DNA of 33,819 nucleotides from assembly GCA_001803875.1 (NCBI GenBank), contig MHEO01000039.1, positions 1-33,819 of the forward strand, read 5' to 3'. This stretch comes from Nitrospirae bacterium RIFCSPHIGHO2_01_FULL_66_17 (GTDB taxonomy: Bacteria > Nitrospirota > Nitrospiria > 2-01-FULL-66-17). Numbering within the stretch: the first letter of the stretch is position 1; each line of letters opens with the position of its first letter. The position numbers were made by a program, and so were the translations under genes. Positions 25,468 through 33,242 of this stretch are shown here, in pieces. The notes under the pieces were generated by a model. The model saw only the letters and a program-made list of their open reading frames with translations. It was not told where the DNA came from and did no database searches.

Positions 25468-25474
25468 GGGAAAA

Positions 25475-25570
25475 GCACAAGATACGGGGCCATGCAAGTC
25501 ATAAACCAACTAGATGTTGTGGATATACCTGTGAGTCGGAGGGGATCACATGTGGATCGGCTGTGGACAG
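25475..25570. promoter_or_regulatory. Candidate NrdR boxes and TGTGGA cluster upstream of nrdJ
   Basis: CCACAACATCTAGTTGG (minus strand, 25506-25522) resembles an NrdR box (ACACTATATCTAGTGT type). A weaker relative, GCACAAGATACGGGGC on the plus strand (25475-25490), lies roughly three helical turns away, the usual spacing of NrdR site pairs. Three TGTGGA units (starting at 25518, 25551 and 25562) recall DnaA boxes; the first reads ATATCCACA on the minus strand, one base from consensus. Both regulators are known to control nrd genes in other bacteria. The assignments are by eye. Confidence 0.4.
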
Positions 25571-25585
25571 CGCGGTTTCAGCGGC

Positions 25586-27382
25586 TCAGGGAAGCGGCGC
25601 CTCCAGAGTCACGAGCAGGCCGTATGAACCCATCGTGCCGGCTCCGGCTGACGGGCCCTTGAGGGACGCGGTGACCCTGGCGTAATAGGGGCCGGGCTGG
25701 GCGTCGAACACGACCGTGGAGGCCAATCGCTCCCCGTTGTTCACTCCCATATCGCGATAGAACGCAGGCAAGGGGACGGCCCGGTTGCACACCCCGAGCT
25801 GGACCGTTTTAGGAATCGCCGCGTCATCGTTCTCCACCTTCACGGTACTCACCACCACGACTGCCCCGGTCGCATTCACTATTTGCAGAAACGTGTCGGC
25901 CCCGTTGCTCAGGTTGAACGTCTCGACCTTCACGGATCGAGGCACATCAACGGTGAACTTCACGTAATCCACATCCCCAGCCGGGTAGAGCGTGTGGCAA
26001 GTCGGAGCCAGGCCGGCGTCCGGAGCGCTCACCATCACATCGTCGGGGCGGCTCTCGTACGCATCCGGCACGAACTCGATTTTCCGCAGCGTCGCCGTGG
26101 TCGCGAAATTCGAAAAGCTCGTCGGACCGAAGAGGTCCTTGAAATAGCCCGCGAAACTTTCCAGCGTGCCCGTCGGCGGTGGCACCGTTCTGAATCGGCT
26201 CATGATCTGCCACACGCGCTGGAGACCTTCCGCGGAGACGTCCCCGCCCTCTCCGTAGCCGTCGAGCAAATCCCAGAGCACTGCCGCCACCGCGATCTCG
26301 CTGGTCGTGTAGGTACCGTAGTCCTCGAGCGGGGTCCCGATGCCGGTGAGCACGGCGGAGTAGGGCTTCTCGATATCGAACGCGTAGCTGAGGCCGCGAT
26401 TCGGACTCCCCGGATCGCCCGCGTAGGTGTTCACCATCACCGGGCTCTCGCGGATCGCAGCCGACAAGAATGTCGCCCACCCCTCGGACCACGCGAGTCG
26501 GATGTCCTGGCTGTTGTCGTTCAGATAGTGCGCGCCGCCGATTTCGGCGGGCTTTGAAAAGCTGTAGGCCATGAAGTGCCCGAACTCGTGGAGGATCACG
26601 TCGTCGTCGTACTCGTCATGATCCCCGTTGTCCGGACCTCCGCCGTCCCCCCCCGAGAGCACGATGAATGCGTCGCCAGTCTGCTCATCGCCGCCAAAAT
26701 ACGTCCCGAAGGTCCCATCCCCGAAGAATGTCCCCGGCCGCCACACGCCATACAATTGTTCGGCGGGCGCCTGCCCGGTCAATGCGACGGCTTTCTCGGC
26801 CCCGGTGGTCAGCACGTCCATGATGTTGAAGGCGCCGGAAAACGGATACGCCACCCCGCCGGAAAGCTGCACCATGAGCGGCAGCGGAAAATCCCGCTTA
26901 TTAACTCCCGGCTTGGACGCGTCGAACGGGTCGCCCGGCCGGCTGTAGAGCTCGACGTTGTCGCTGGTCACGACGATCTTGAACTTCTGGGGATCGGTCC
27001 TCGAGGCGACCCGTGGATAGACGGTGGAAAAGCTCGTCAGCGTGGGGATGTCGGTGCAGTAGGACCCGTTCTTGTCGGTAAACGTGGTCGCGACCACGCT
27101 GCCGTCGACCTCGCGGACGATCTCGACCGCACCGTAGCGAACCGGCTTGATGATCCGTTCGCCGGTCAACCCCTGCGGGCTGTATAAGCGCTTGACGAAG
27201 GTGACCTTCCCGCCGACCACCACGCCCTGCCCCCGGCAGATGAGGTCGCCGATCGGCGTGCCGCCGCCTCCGGAGCCGCACCCCATGAGGCCCGCGAGGC
27301 CGGCGATCGCCGCCGCGCGCGCCAGCCGACGCCGGCGACACGGCAGGTCACGGCTCGTCGCGATATTCGATAACCGATTCAC
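25586..27382 (-). CDS. Putative secreted zinc-metalloprotease lipoprotein
   Basis: The ~598-residue protein starts with a basic region and a hydrophobic stretch ending in a lipobox (AGLAGLMGC followed by GSGGGG), so it should be lipidated and exported. Residues after about 40 look like a beta-sandwich (VVVGGKVTFVKRLYSPQG ... GSYCTDIPTL). The catalytic-looking centre is VILHEFGHFMAYSF (HEXXH at about 265). LAWSEGWATFL follows, with Glu about 35 residues later (about 300), which fits a gluzincin zinc site. The C-terminal part (DAGLAPTCHTLYPAGDVDYVKFTVD ...) resembles a pre-peptidase C-terminal beta domain. The start is uncertain: GTG 27382 is used, since the track start (GTG 27436) lies deep inside the upstream gene. 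Substrate unknown. Confidence 0.72.
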   Translation of the reverse strand: MNRLSNIATSRDLPCRRRRLARAAAIAGLAGLMGCGSGGGGTPIGDLICRGQGVVVGGKVTFVKRLYSPQGLTGERIIKPVRYGAVEIVREVDGSVVATTFTDKNGSYCTDIPTLTSFSTVYPRVASRTDPQKFKIVVTSDNVELYSRPGDPFDASKPGVNKRDFPLPLMVQLSGGVAYPFSGAFNIMDVLTTGAEKAVALTGQAPAEQLYGVWRPGTFFGDGTFGTYFGGDEQTGDAFIVLSGGDGGGPDNGDHDEYDDDVILHEFGHFMAYSFSKPAEIGGAHYLNDNSQDIRLAWSEGWATFLSAAIRESPVMVNTYAGDPGSPNRGLSYAFDIEKPYSAVLTGIGTPLEDYGTYTTSEIAVAAVLWDLLDGYGEGGDVSAEGLQRVWQIMSRFRTVPPPTGTLESFAGYFKDLFGPTSFSNFATTATLRKIEFVPDAYESRPDDVMVSAPDAGLAPTCHTLYPAGDVDYVKFTVDVPRSVKVETFNLSNGADTFLQIVNATGAVVVVSTVKVENDDAAIPKTVQLGVCNRAVPLPAFYRDMGVNNGERLASTVVFDAQPGPYYARVTASLKGPSAGAGTMGSYGLLVTLEAPLP

Positions 27383-27851
27383 CCGTCTTGGTTTTCTTGG
27401 GGGGGGGAAGGTTGAGTTTGTGCTTGGACGGGTCACCCAGCGGGAGCATGAGCGACCGGGCGTCGCCGAGCGTGGTCCCGTCGGCGAATTTCAGCATCGC
27501 GGCGCCCTGGATGACCGCCGGCGCGGCCTTCCGCGGCCGGATCGTCACCATCAATGTTCGAACATCGCCCGCCCGCGCCGCCCCCTCCCAGGTCGTCGTC
27601 CCCGACACGAGATCCACGCCGTCCGGGAGAGTGATCGACAGCGACAGGCTCGGCGCGTCCACCAGGGGCCTCGCGCGGAGGGTCACGGTCACGTCCGCGT
27701 CCACCGCGACCGGCCCGCCGAAATCGAGCGACACGTCGAGTGGGGCGGCCGGCATCGTCGCCAAGCCGGGTCGGGGACACGAGAGAAACACAAGAACCAG
27801 CGCCGCCATCAAGGGCGCGCGGCTCCGCCCAAAGACCACGTTCATATTCAT
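27348..27851 (-). CDS. Small secreted protein of unknown function
   Basis: The 167-residue protein has a Sec signal peptide (RAPLMAALVLVFLSCPRPGLA; a CPRPG cysteine could alternatively be lipidated). It continues as a likely immunoglobulin-like beta fold (LDVSLDFGGPVAVDADVTVTLRARPLVDAPSLSLSITLPDGVDLVSG, VRTLMVTIRPRK), with a basic C-terminus (KHKLNLPPPKKTKTG). The ATG at 27851 follows GGAGGAG. Its end overlaps the start region of the metalloprotease lipoprotein, so the two are probably cotranscribed and may act together at the cell surface. I do not recognise a specific family. Confidence 0.72.
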   Translation of the reverse strand: MNMNVVFGRSRAPLMAALVLVFLSCPRPGLATMPAAPLDVSLDFGGPVAVDADVTVTLRARPLVDAPSLSLSITLPDGVDLVSGTTTWEGAARAGDVRTLMVTIRPRKAAPAVIQGAAMLKFADGTTLGDARSLMLPLGDPSKHKLNLPPPKKTKTGESVIEYRDEP

Positions 27852-27902
27852 CTAGACTCCTCCGTGTGGGGGTTTATTCTGAACCGAACCGGGGGGAACG
27901 GC

Positions 27903-28060
27903 TAGGAACCGGTCTGAACATTCGGCAGTTGGAGCCTGTTCAGGAATGCGCCAGATGCAAGGCGCCGGCGAGCACCCGGACCGGAGCGTACTGTTCCGTA
28001 CGTGAGGACCGGATGCGCAGCCGGCAACGCAGCAGATGGCCATTCATGGACAGGCTTCTA
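27903..28060. mobile_element. MITE-like palindromic element, copy 2 (inverted relative to copy 1)
   Basis: This is the second copy of the element at 21470-21627, in opposite orientation and of nearly equal length. Its ends are imperfect (GGAACCGGTC against GAAGCCTGTC) but both are bounded by TA. The centre is a CGTAC / GTACG hairpin whose loop sequence differs from copy 1 while the stem is kept. Its TA at 28059-28060 forms the TAG stop codon of gspK. On its other side lies the promoter region of the small secreted protein. No coding potential is evident. Confidence 0.78.
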
Positions 28061-29035
28061 ATCGGCCAGCCGCCAGTAGCGTAAGGTGGGCTCCCCGCGG
28101 GAGCGGTCCACGACCGCCAGAACGCCCTTTTTCACGCCGTTGGCCTCGCCTTCCGCGTAGACCGAGAACCACGAGCTGGCCACGGTAATTCGCGGCAGCA
28201 GTTGGCTGACCACGGCCGAGGTCATGCCGGGGACCTTGATCAGATCGCCCTTGGCGGCGAACGGCCGGGCATCGACGATCGTCTCCACCTGCTTGTCGTC
28301 GAGCGGGAACGCGACAGCGCCATCCTGGCCAGGCACCGGCAGTGTCTGCAGCACCACCGGGTCGGCGGTGTTGACGTTGATACTCTCGTCGGATGTGTAG
28401 ACCGTCAAGTACGGGCTGATCGTGCGGTACACCTCGTCGGAGATGCCTTTGACGAGGTGCAACTCGGCCAGGGTGTCCATCCGGCCGTTGCGGCAGCGGT
28501 ACGGCCGATCCAGGCGCTCGTAGTACGCCGACTCCGCGCCGGAGGGCTCCTCGATCTCGTCCCGATCCAGCCAATCCACGATCGCGTCGACCGGCGCGGG
28601 GTCGAGCCCCTTGAGCCGGAACAGGCGTTTGAGCTGCTCGATCTGAAGCGGAACCGAGGGTTTCGTCCCGCTCGGGGTCACCAGCATGTTGACGTTGATC
28701 TTCCCCCCCTCGTCCTGGATCCACGCCGCGACCGTCCCGTCCCCCAGGGGGTAGGGCGGGAGCGGCGTCGCCCAGAGTTCGGTCAAGTCGTCGCGGCCGC
28801 CGTGCCGGACCAGATCGTCCTTCAGGAGCGCCTGCGCGGCGGCGATGCCCGACGTCGCGAGGTGAAACGCCTTCATCCCGTCCCGGAAGTTGCCCGCGGC
28901 CTTCACCATCGTCCGGGTGGATCGGTCGAATTCGAGCACCGCCGTGACGAGCAGCACGAGGACGAGCAACGTGAGCACGAGGGCCATCCCGCGTTCGCCC
29001 GGCCGAGCGGCCCGCCGGTCAGGACGGCTTGTCAT
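28058..29035 (-). CDS. gspK: Type II secretion minor pseudopilin GspK
   Basis: GspK caps the tip of the T2SS pseudopilus together with GspI and GspJ. The 325-residue protein has a prepilin signal (ARPGERGMALVLTLLVLVLLVTAVLEF) cleaved after Gly16. Position +5 is hydrophobic rather than Glu, the expected GspK exception. IQDEGGKINVNML, DAIVDWLDRDEIEEPSGAES and SINVNTADPVVLQTL are GspK signatures around the helical insertion domain. The start overlaps the end of gspM by 17 bases. The stop codon TAG is supplied by palindromic element copy 2, and this is the last gene of the operon as transcribed. Confidence 0.9.
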   Translation of the reverse strand: MTSRPDRRAARPGERGMALVLTLLVLVLLVTAVLEFDRSTRTMVKAAGNFRDGMKAFHLATSGIAAAQALLKDDLVRHGGRDDLTELWATPLPPYPLGDGTVAAWIQDEGGKINVNMLVTPSGTKPSVPLQIEQLKRLFRLKGLDPAPVDAIVDWLDRDEIEEPSGAESAYYERLDRPYRCRNGRMDTLAELHLVKGISDEVYRTISPYLTVYTSDESINVNTADPVVLQTLPVPGQDGAVAFPLDDKQVETIVDARPFAAKGDLIKVPGMTSAVVSQLLPRITVASSWFSVYAEGEANGVKKGVLAVVDRSRGEPTLRYWRLAD

Positions 29036-29567
29036 AGGTCGAGACCACGAACGACCCGTCGAGCAGTTTCGGATCGGCGTACCGCGTCTTGAGGCGGAGG
29101 GACTTGACCCGGAGCCGCTGGGGCGCGCGATCGAGCGCGGTCAGGTACGCGACGATCTGGGGCAGGGTGACGCTCTCCAACTTGACCTCCGCGCTCAGTT
29201 CGCGATACGGCGGGAGCGTCTGGCTCGGCTGGGGACGAATCGACGTCAGCCGGCCTCGCATCTGCTGAGTCACCGCGGCCTCTTCGAGAAACGAGAGCAG
29301 CGAGAACGCGCCCGGGCGGGCGACCCGGCGGTCCAGCGCCGAGACCCGCTCCGCCGCGTCCTTGTACTGGGCGGCGAGACGCACCACGCGGTCCAAATCC
29401 GCCTGGCGCTGGACGATCACTCGATCCAGCCGCGCGCTCCGAATCAGCAGGGGATCGACCACCAGGCCGTACCCCGCCAGGACCGCCACGGCGACCGCGC
29501 CCAGCCCCAGCACGACGCGCTCGCGCTCGTTCCGCTCGCGCCACCACGCGAGGAGGCGGTCCCGCAT
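29019..29567 (-). CDS. gspM: Type II secretion system protein GspM
   Basis: GspM is an inner-membrane assembly-platform protein that pairs with GspL. The 182-residue protein has a short cytoplasmic N-terminus (MRDRLLAWWRERNERERVVL), one membrane segment (GLGAVAVAVLAGYGLVVDPLL), a periplasmic coiled coil and a ferredoxin-like domain (ELSAEVKLESVTLPQIVAYLTALDRAPQRLRVKSLRLKTR). The ATG overlaps the gspL stop as TGATG; the track's GTG one codon earlier is an alternative. Assignment rests on topology, size and position more than on sequence identity. Confidence 0.8.
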   Translation of the reverse strand: MRDRLLAWWRERNERERVVLGLGAVAVAVLAGYGLVVDPLLIRSARLDRVIVQRQADLDRVVRLAAQYKDAAERVSALDRRVARPGAFSLLSFLEEAAVTQQMRGRLTSIRPQPSQTLPPYRELSAEVKLESVTLPQIVAYLTALDRAPQRLRVKSLRLKTRYADPKLLDGSFVVSTYDKPS

Positions 29568-31093
29568 CACACACCTTCTCTCAGCGTGATGGTCATCAGG
29601 AACCGGACCTTGGACTGGTCGGCGGTCGTCTTGGCGTCACTCACCACGATACGGCCGACAAAGGGCGCCTTCGAGAGCGCGCCCTCGATGCGGTTCACCC
29701 AGTCGAACGACGCGGTCTCCGCCTCGATCCGGACCTTGTCCTGATCGATGGTCAGATCGGACACCGCGATGCCGCTGTCCTTGGGGATCGCGTCGGTCAG
29801 CTTCAACAGGATGTCGAGCGCGCCAACCTCGCCGCCGAGAAACGCCCGCTGTTTGGCGAGCGTGTCGATCGCAGCCTGGAGCTGATCGGGTTCGCTCACG
29901 ATCGTCGTCACTCCGGGGAGCGCGTCCTGAAAGGCCGCGCGCACCCGGTCCTGCACCTCGCGGTACCGGCGCTCCTTCCCGGCGGCTCGCACCCCCAGGT
30001 CGGCGACGCCCGCCGCGAGCACGAGCGCCGCCATGACGCCCGCGATCATCGCGCGCTTGCGCACCCCCGCCCGCTCCCGACCGTACGCGAACTCCCCCCG
30101 GCGGAAGTCGATGCGGCCGCGGTCGCGGGCCAGCCCCGCGAGCGCCAGACCGGCCGCGAGGGCGACCGGCGCGAGCGGCCGCGGCGCACCGCCGATCGGC
30201 ACCGACGGCCACGCGACGAGCTCCAGCCCCAGCGCGTCGGCGAGGAACGCGCCGACCTCCGGAAGATCCGACCAGAGGCCGCTCAGCGCCATCGCCCCGA
30301 CGCGCCGGCCCGAGTCGACCGCGTCGGCGTGCAGGGTGCGCCGCAACTCGTCGACCGCGGTCCGGAGCGCGGGAACCAGGGCGTCCGCCGCGCGAGCGGC
30401 CGAGGCCCGGTCGGCGTCGTCTCTCGCGTGACGGTAGATGGTTGCCTCCCGGAGCGCCTCGGCTTCGATCCCCGACTCGGCCGCCGCGCGCCTCGCCGCC
30501 TCGCCGTCCCAAGGCACGCCCCGCATCGCCCGCAGGCGCCGGCCGTCGAGCAGCGCCACCGAGATCCACCGATCGTCCAGGTGGATCAGCGCCAGGTCGG
30601 GACGGAGCGGCAGCCAGACCTCGGCGGCATGCGCGAGGGCCTCGGCGTCCACGGTCACCACGCGGGGATCGAGCCCCGCGCGAGCCGCCTCCTCCAGCCG
30701 GGCCCGCAAAGTCGTTTTCGGAACGGCCGCCGCCAGGAGGCGCGAGCGCCCCTCCGCCTGAGACACGAGCGACGCCGCGACCACGACCTCGTCGAGCTCG
30801 AACGGCAACTGCCCCTCGAGCTCGGACGGGAGGACGGCGTCGAGCTTCTCCCGCTGGGTGAACGGCAGGGTGACCGCCCGCGCGGATACGGCGTGAACCG
30901 GCACGCCGAGCGCGACCGGTTGCGCCCCCGGCGCCGCTTCCCGCGCGAGCGCCCGCAGCGTCTCGACCGGGCCCTCGGCGCCCTCGGGCACCCGCCGCGT
31001 GACGGCGCGCTCGATCCGAACGCCCTTGAGCCCCCGATTCACCACCGCGAGCGTAAGCGCCCGCGCGCCGATATCGAATCCCGCCCCGCGCAT
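29567..31093 (-). CDS. gspL: Type II secretion system protein GspL (PilM/PilN-like)
   Basis: GspL links the secretion ATPase GspE to the membrane platform. The 508-residue protein has an actin-like cytoplasmic domain (FDIGARALTLAVVNRG to about residue 320, with LPFTQREKLDAVLPSELEGQLPFELDEVVV). One membrane segment follows (AMIAGVMAALVLAAGVADLGV, about 350-370), then a PilN-like periplasmic domain (LDILLKLTDAIPKDSGIAVSDLTIDQDKVRIEAET). One copy of a 30-bp repeated DNA motif falls in the middle of the coding sequence, in a different frame from the other copies. It lies between gspN and gspM. Confidence 0.85.
   Translation of the reverse strand: MRGAGFDIGARALTLAVVNRGLKGVRIERAVTRRVPEGAEGPVETLRALAREAAPGAQPVALGVPVHAVSARAVTLPFTQREKLDAVLPSELEGQLPFELDEVVVAASLVSQAEGRSRLLAAAVPKTTLRARLEEAARAGLDPRVVTVDAEALAHAAEVWLPLRPDLALIHLDDRWISVALLDGRRLRAMRGVPWDGEAARRAAAESGIEAEALREATIYRHARDDADRASAARAADALVPALRTAVDELRRTLHADAVDSGRRVGAMALSGLWSDLPEVGAFLADALGLELVAWPSVPIGGAPRPLAPVALAAGLALAGLARDRGRIDFRRGEFAYGRERAGVRKRAMIAGVMAALVLAAGVADLGVRAAGKERRYREVQDRVRAAFQDALPGVTTIVSEPDQLQAAIDTLAKQRAFLGGEVGALDILLKLTDAIPKDSGIAVSDLTIDQDKVRIEAETASFDWVNRIEGALSKAPFVGRIVVSDAKTTADQSKVRFLMTITLREGV
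30422..30451 (-). repeat. T2SS 30-bp repeat, copy A (inside gspL)
   Basis: The shared core is GCGTGACGGTAGAT, then a short variable stretch and GCCTCCCG (plus-strand reading). It differs from copy B at two of 30 positions. Here it is read as REATIYRHAR, a different frame from copies B and C. Confidence 0.75.
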
Positions 31094-31097
31094 CCCG

Positions 31098-32036
31098 CTA
31101 CGAAATCGGTGTCCCGTTGAGTGTCACGTCGGGCCTCCCAAGCCGACCCCCGATATGCACCGTGATCGGACCGCCCTTGGTCCCCGCGAGGGCCAGCAGC
31201 GGCACGCGCGCGGTGGCCCCCGGCGAGGGCGACAGCTTGAGCGTGAGGTTGAGAATGCTCTCGCTCCAAGGCATCCGCACGAGGACCGTGCCCTCGCCCG
31301 AGGCGGTGCCGAGCGCCCCGCCCGCCGCGAAGCGCTGGACCGTCACCGTCCCGCCCTTGAGCGCAACCTGGGCGGCGATCGTGTCGAACTCGATCCCGTT
31401 GATGGGAACGCCCGCCGCCGTCAGCCCGTCGATCCGCAACCCCGTCACCTCCGCCGACCCCGCGCCCTCGCCGCTCCACCAGGCCTCGTTGGTCCACCGG
31501 CAGGTCAGATCGAGCCGCAGCGTGCCCCGCCAGTCGCCCGGGGGAAGAAACGGCAGGCGCGCCAGTTCGAACCCCTGGCCGACCTGGTCCAGCGCGAACC
31601 GCGCGCCCCCCGGCGCCGGGCGCAACACCCACGTCCCGCGCGACCGGCCGCCATACGCCTCCCACGCGATGTCGGCGTCGACCGTCCGCCGCAGCAACGG
31701 CCACAGCGCGAGCCGGACGCGGACCGCATCCACGGTCAGCGCGTTGAACGGCACCAATAAGCGGCCGCGGTCTCCCGCCGGCTCGAACCGCACGCCCCGC
31801 CACCCCACGCCGAGGGGGAAGAGGAACCGGCCGGACTCCACCGTCACCCGGGCGTGCGTGCTCCGCGCGACCCCGGCCACCAAGGCCGCCTGCAGGCGCT
31901 CGTACGGGAACGTCAGGACCAGAAACAGGCCCGCCGCGACCACGGCGTAGAGGGCGTACGCGGCCGCCGACCGCCACGGAACCCGCGCCGAGCCATCCCG
32001 TGCCGGGCTCATCGTGCCGGCCCGCGCGGGCGCCAC
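31098..32036 (-). CDS. gspN: Type II secretion system protein GspN
   Basis: The 312-residue protein has one N-terminal membrane segment (AAYALYAVVAAGLFLVLTFPYERLQ, about 25-45) and a long beta-rich periplasmic part (ARVTVESGRFLFPLGVGWRGVRFEP ... ALTVDAVRVRLALWPLL). The AsmA/GspN-like pattern continues to the end (GGALGTASGEGTVLVRMP, KGGPITVHIGGRLGRPDVTLNGTP). GspN is an accessory T2SS component of uncertain role. The GTG at 32036 lies four bases after the gspJ stop; ATG 32012 is the alternative, and neither has an ideal ribosome site. Placement between gspJ and gspL differs from the classical order, where gspN is last. Confidence 0.78.
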   Translation of the reverse strand: MAPARAGTMSPARDGSARVPWRSAAAYALYAVVAAGLFLVLTFPYERLQAALVAGVARSTHARVTVESGRFLFPLGVGWRGVRFEPAGDRGRLLVPFNALTVDAVRVRLALWPLLRRTVDADIAWEAYGGRSRGTWVLRPAPGGARFALDQVGQGFELARLPFLPPGDWRGTLRLDLTCRWTNEAWWSGEGAGSAEVTGLRIDGLTAAGVPINGIEFDTIAAQVALKGGTVTVQRFAAGGALGTASGEGTVLVRMPWSESILNLTLKLSPSPGATARVPLLALAGTKGGPITVHIGGRLGRPDVTLNGTPIS

Positions 32037-32040
32037 GGCC

Positions 32041-32772
32041 TCACCGCGTCCCGGCGAGGGGCAGGGCCACCACCGTCCGGACGCGCTCGGCGGGCGCGCG
32101 GCCGACGCCCGCCAGCCCGACCGTCACCTCGACCGCTCTCGGCAGGCCCTGGCGCGGTTTCGCCTCCCACGCGTCCACCCAGTCGGCGCCTGCGAGGTAT
32201 CGGAGCTTGAACTCCGTTACGCCCTCGGCCATGTCGTCGGTCTGAACGGCCCACGGCGCGTCACTGAGGACGTTGGATCGTTCCTCCCGCACCAGCCGTC
32301 CGGTCGCGCCGTCGGGGTCGGCCTCGACCCGATACTCGATCTGCGACACGTCGGACTCGGGGCGGTCGGCCACGTACCGCCGGTGGGCGAACGTCGTCCA
32401 GACCAGGCGGTCCCGGCGCGTATCCGCCCCGGCGGCCGTGTCGCTCGATCCCTCGAACCGTCCACGCCCGCCGTTGTCGGCAAACCAGTACGCGGCCGAC
32501 AGCTCGTCCACCAGGCGCTCCGTGATGACCTGCACCTGGCGCATCCGCTCGCTGGCCTCCGCGGTGTCGCGCGTCACGTCCACGCTGCGCGCAAACGCGC
32601 CGTACACGAGGGTCATCACGATCGCTAACAGCCCGATCGCCACCACCACTTCGATCAGAGTAAATCCGCGCTGCGCCAAAGGCGCGGCATGAAAATCGCC
32701 CCTTCCTCTCGGATCGCGAAGCAAGCCGCCGCGCGGCTCTAGCGTGACGGTAGATAGTTGCCTCCCGCTCAC
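32041..32772 (-). CDS. gspJ: Type II secretion minor pseudopilin GspJ
   Basis: GspJ is a tip pseudopilin. The prepilin signal is QRGFTLIEVVVAIGLLAIV, with Gly at -1, Phe at +1 and Glu at +5. The downstream ERMRQVQVITERLVDELSAAYW and RDRLVWTTFAHRRY, leading into GVTEFKLRYL, are typical of GspJ. The GTG start overlaps the gspI stop as GTGA and gives an unusually long ~35-residue leader; an internal TTG just before AQRGF would give a normal short leader. The leader DNA is nearly identical to that of gspI (see the repeat entries), so the true start is open. Confidence 0.85.
   Translation of the reverse strand: MSGRQLSTVTLEPRGGLLRDPRGRGDFHAAPLAQRGFTLIEVVVAIGLLAIVMTLVYGAFARSVDVTRDTAEASERMRQVQVITERLVDELSAAYWFADNGGRGRFEGSSDTAAGADTRRDRLVWTTFAHRRYVADRPESDVSQIEYRVEADPDGATGRLVREERSNVLSDAPWAVQTDDMAEGVTEFKLRYLAGADWVDAWEAKPRQGLPRAVEVTVGLAGVGRAPAERVRTVVALPLAGTR
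32656..32727 (-). repeat. Pseudopilin leader repeat (gspJ copy)
   Basis: The block contains GGCTTGCTTCGCGATCCG, GGGGCGATTTTCAT, a GCGCC/GGCGC hairpin and GCGGATTTAC. It recurs before the gspI signal sequence (33135-33206), and its last part recurs before gspH. Confidence 0.75.
32738..32767 (-). repeat. T2SS 30-bp repeat, copy B (start of gspJ)
   Basis: This copy differs from copy A at two positions and from copy C at two positions. It is read here as GRQLSTVTLE in the doubtful N-terminus of GspJ, just upstream of the leader repeat. Confidence 0.75.
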
Positions 32773-33242
32773 GCCCCGCCCCCCGTCTTTGGACGCTGGA
32801 AGACGTAGCTCACCAGATCGACGCGCTCGTTACGGGAGGGTTCGCCCCAGGCCACCATGACGCGCACCTCCCGGACGAGATCGGTCGAGAACAGGCCGGT
32901 GGGGCTCACCTCCTGCCGCCACGTAAACCGCGCGTGCGCGTCGTCGAACCGGCCTTCGCTGGTCCCCAGGTCGGGGAACCCCCCGATGGTCGCGTCGGCC
33001 ATCCGTTGCTGCGCCAGCGCCGTGGCCGCGATGACGGCGCGGGCCTCGTCGTGGAGGACCATGTCCCGGTTGCGGAGGCCGAGTAGCGCGACGAACGCCA
33101 CCGCGATCACGGCGAGCGCCACCATGATTTCGAGCAGGGTAAATCCGCACTGCGCCGACGGCGCAGAATGAAAATCGCCCCTTCCTTGCGGATCGCGAAG
33201 CAAGCCGGCCACCCGCGTCGAGGTTCGCTGCGTCGGAGCCAT
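32769..33242 (-). CDS. gspI: Type II secretion minor pseudopilin GspI
   Basis: GspI is a tip pseudopilin. The signal reads AQCGFTLLEIMVALAVIAVAFVALLGLRNRDM with Gly -1 and Glu +5. AVIAATALAQQRMADA and the C-terminal VREVRVMVAWGEPSRNERVDLVSYVF fit the family. The ATG at 33242 overlaps the gspH stop (TGATG), giving 157 residues with a long leader of about 33 residues. That leader DNA is duplicated in gspJ. A Cys before the -1 Gly, instead of Arg or Lys, is unusual and shared with gspH. Confidence 0.85.
   Translation of the reverse strand: MAPTQRTSTRVAGLLRDPQGRGDFHSAPSAQCGFTLLEIMVALAVIAVAFVALLGLRNRDMVLHDEARAVIAATALAQQRMADATIGGFPDLGTSEGRFDDAHARFTWRQEVSPTGLFSTDLVREVRVMVAWGEPSRNERVDLVSYVFQRPKTGGGA
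33135..33206 (-). repeat. Pseudopilin leader repeat (gspI copy)
   Basis: This near-identical copy of the gspJ block has a perfect 7-bp hairpin, CTGCGCC-GTC-GGCGCAG. The hairpin and the following GCGGATTTACCCTG also occur at the gspH signal sequence (33776-33819). Confidence 0.75.
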
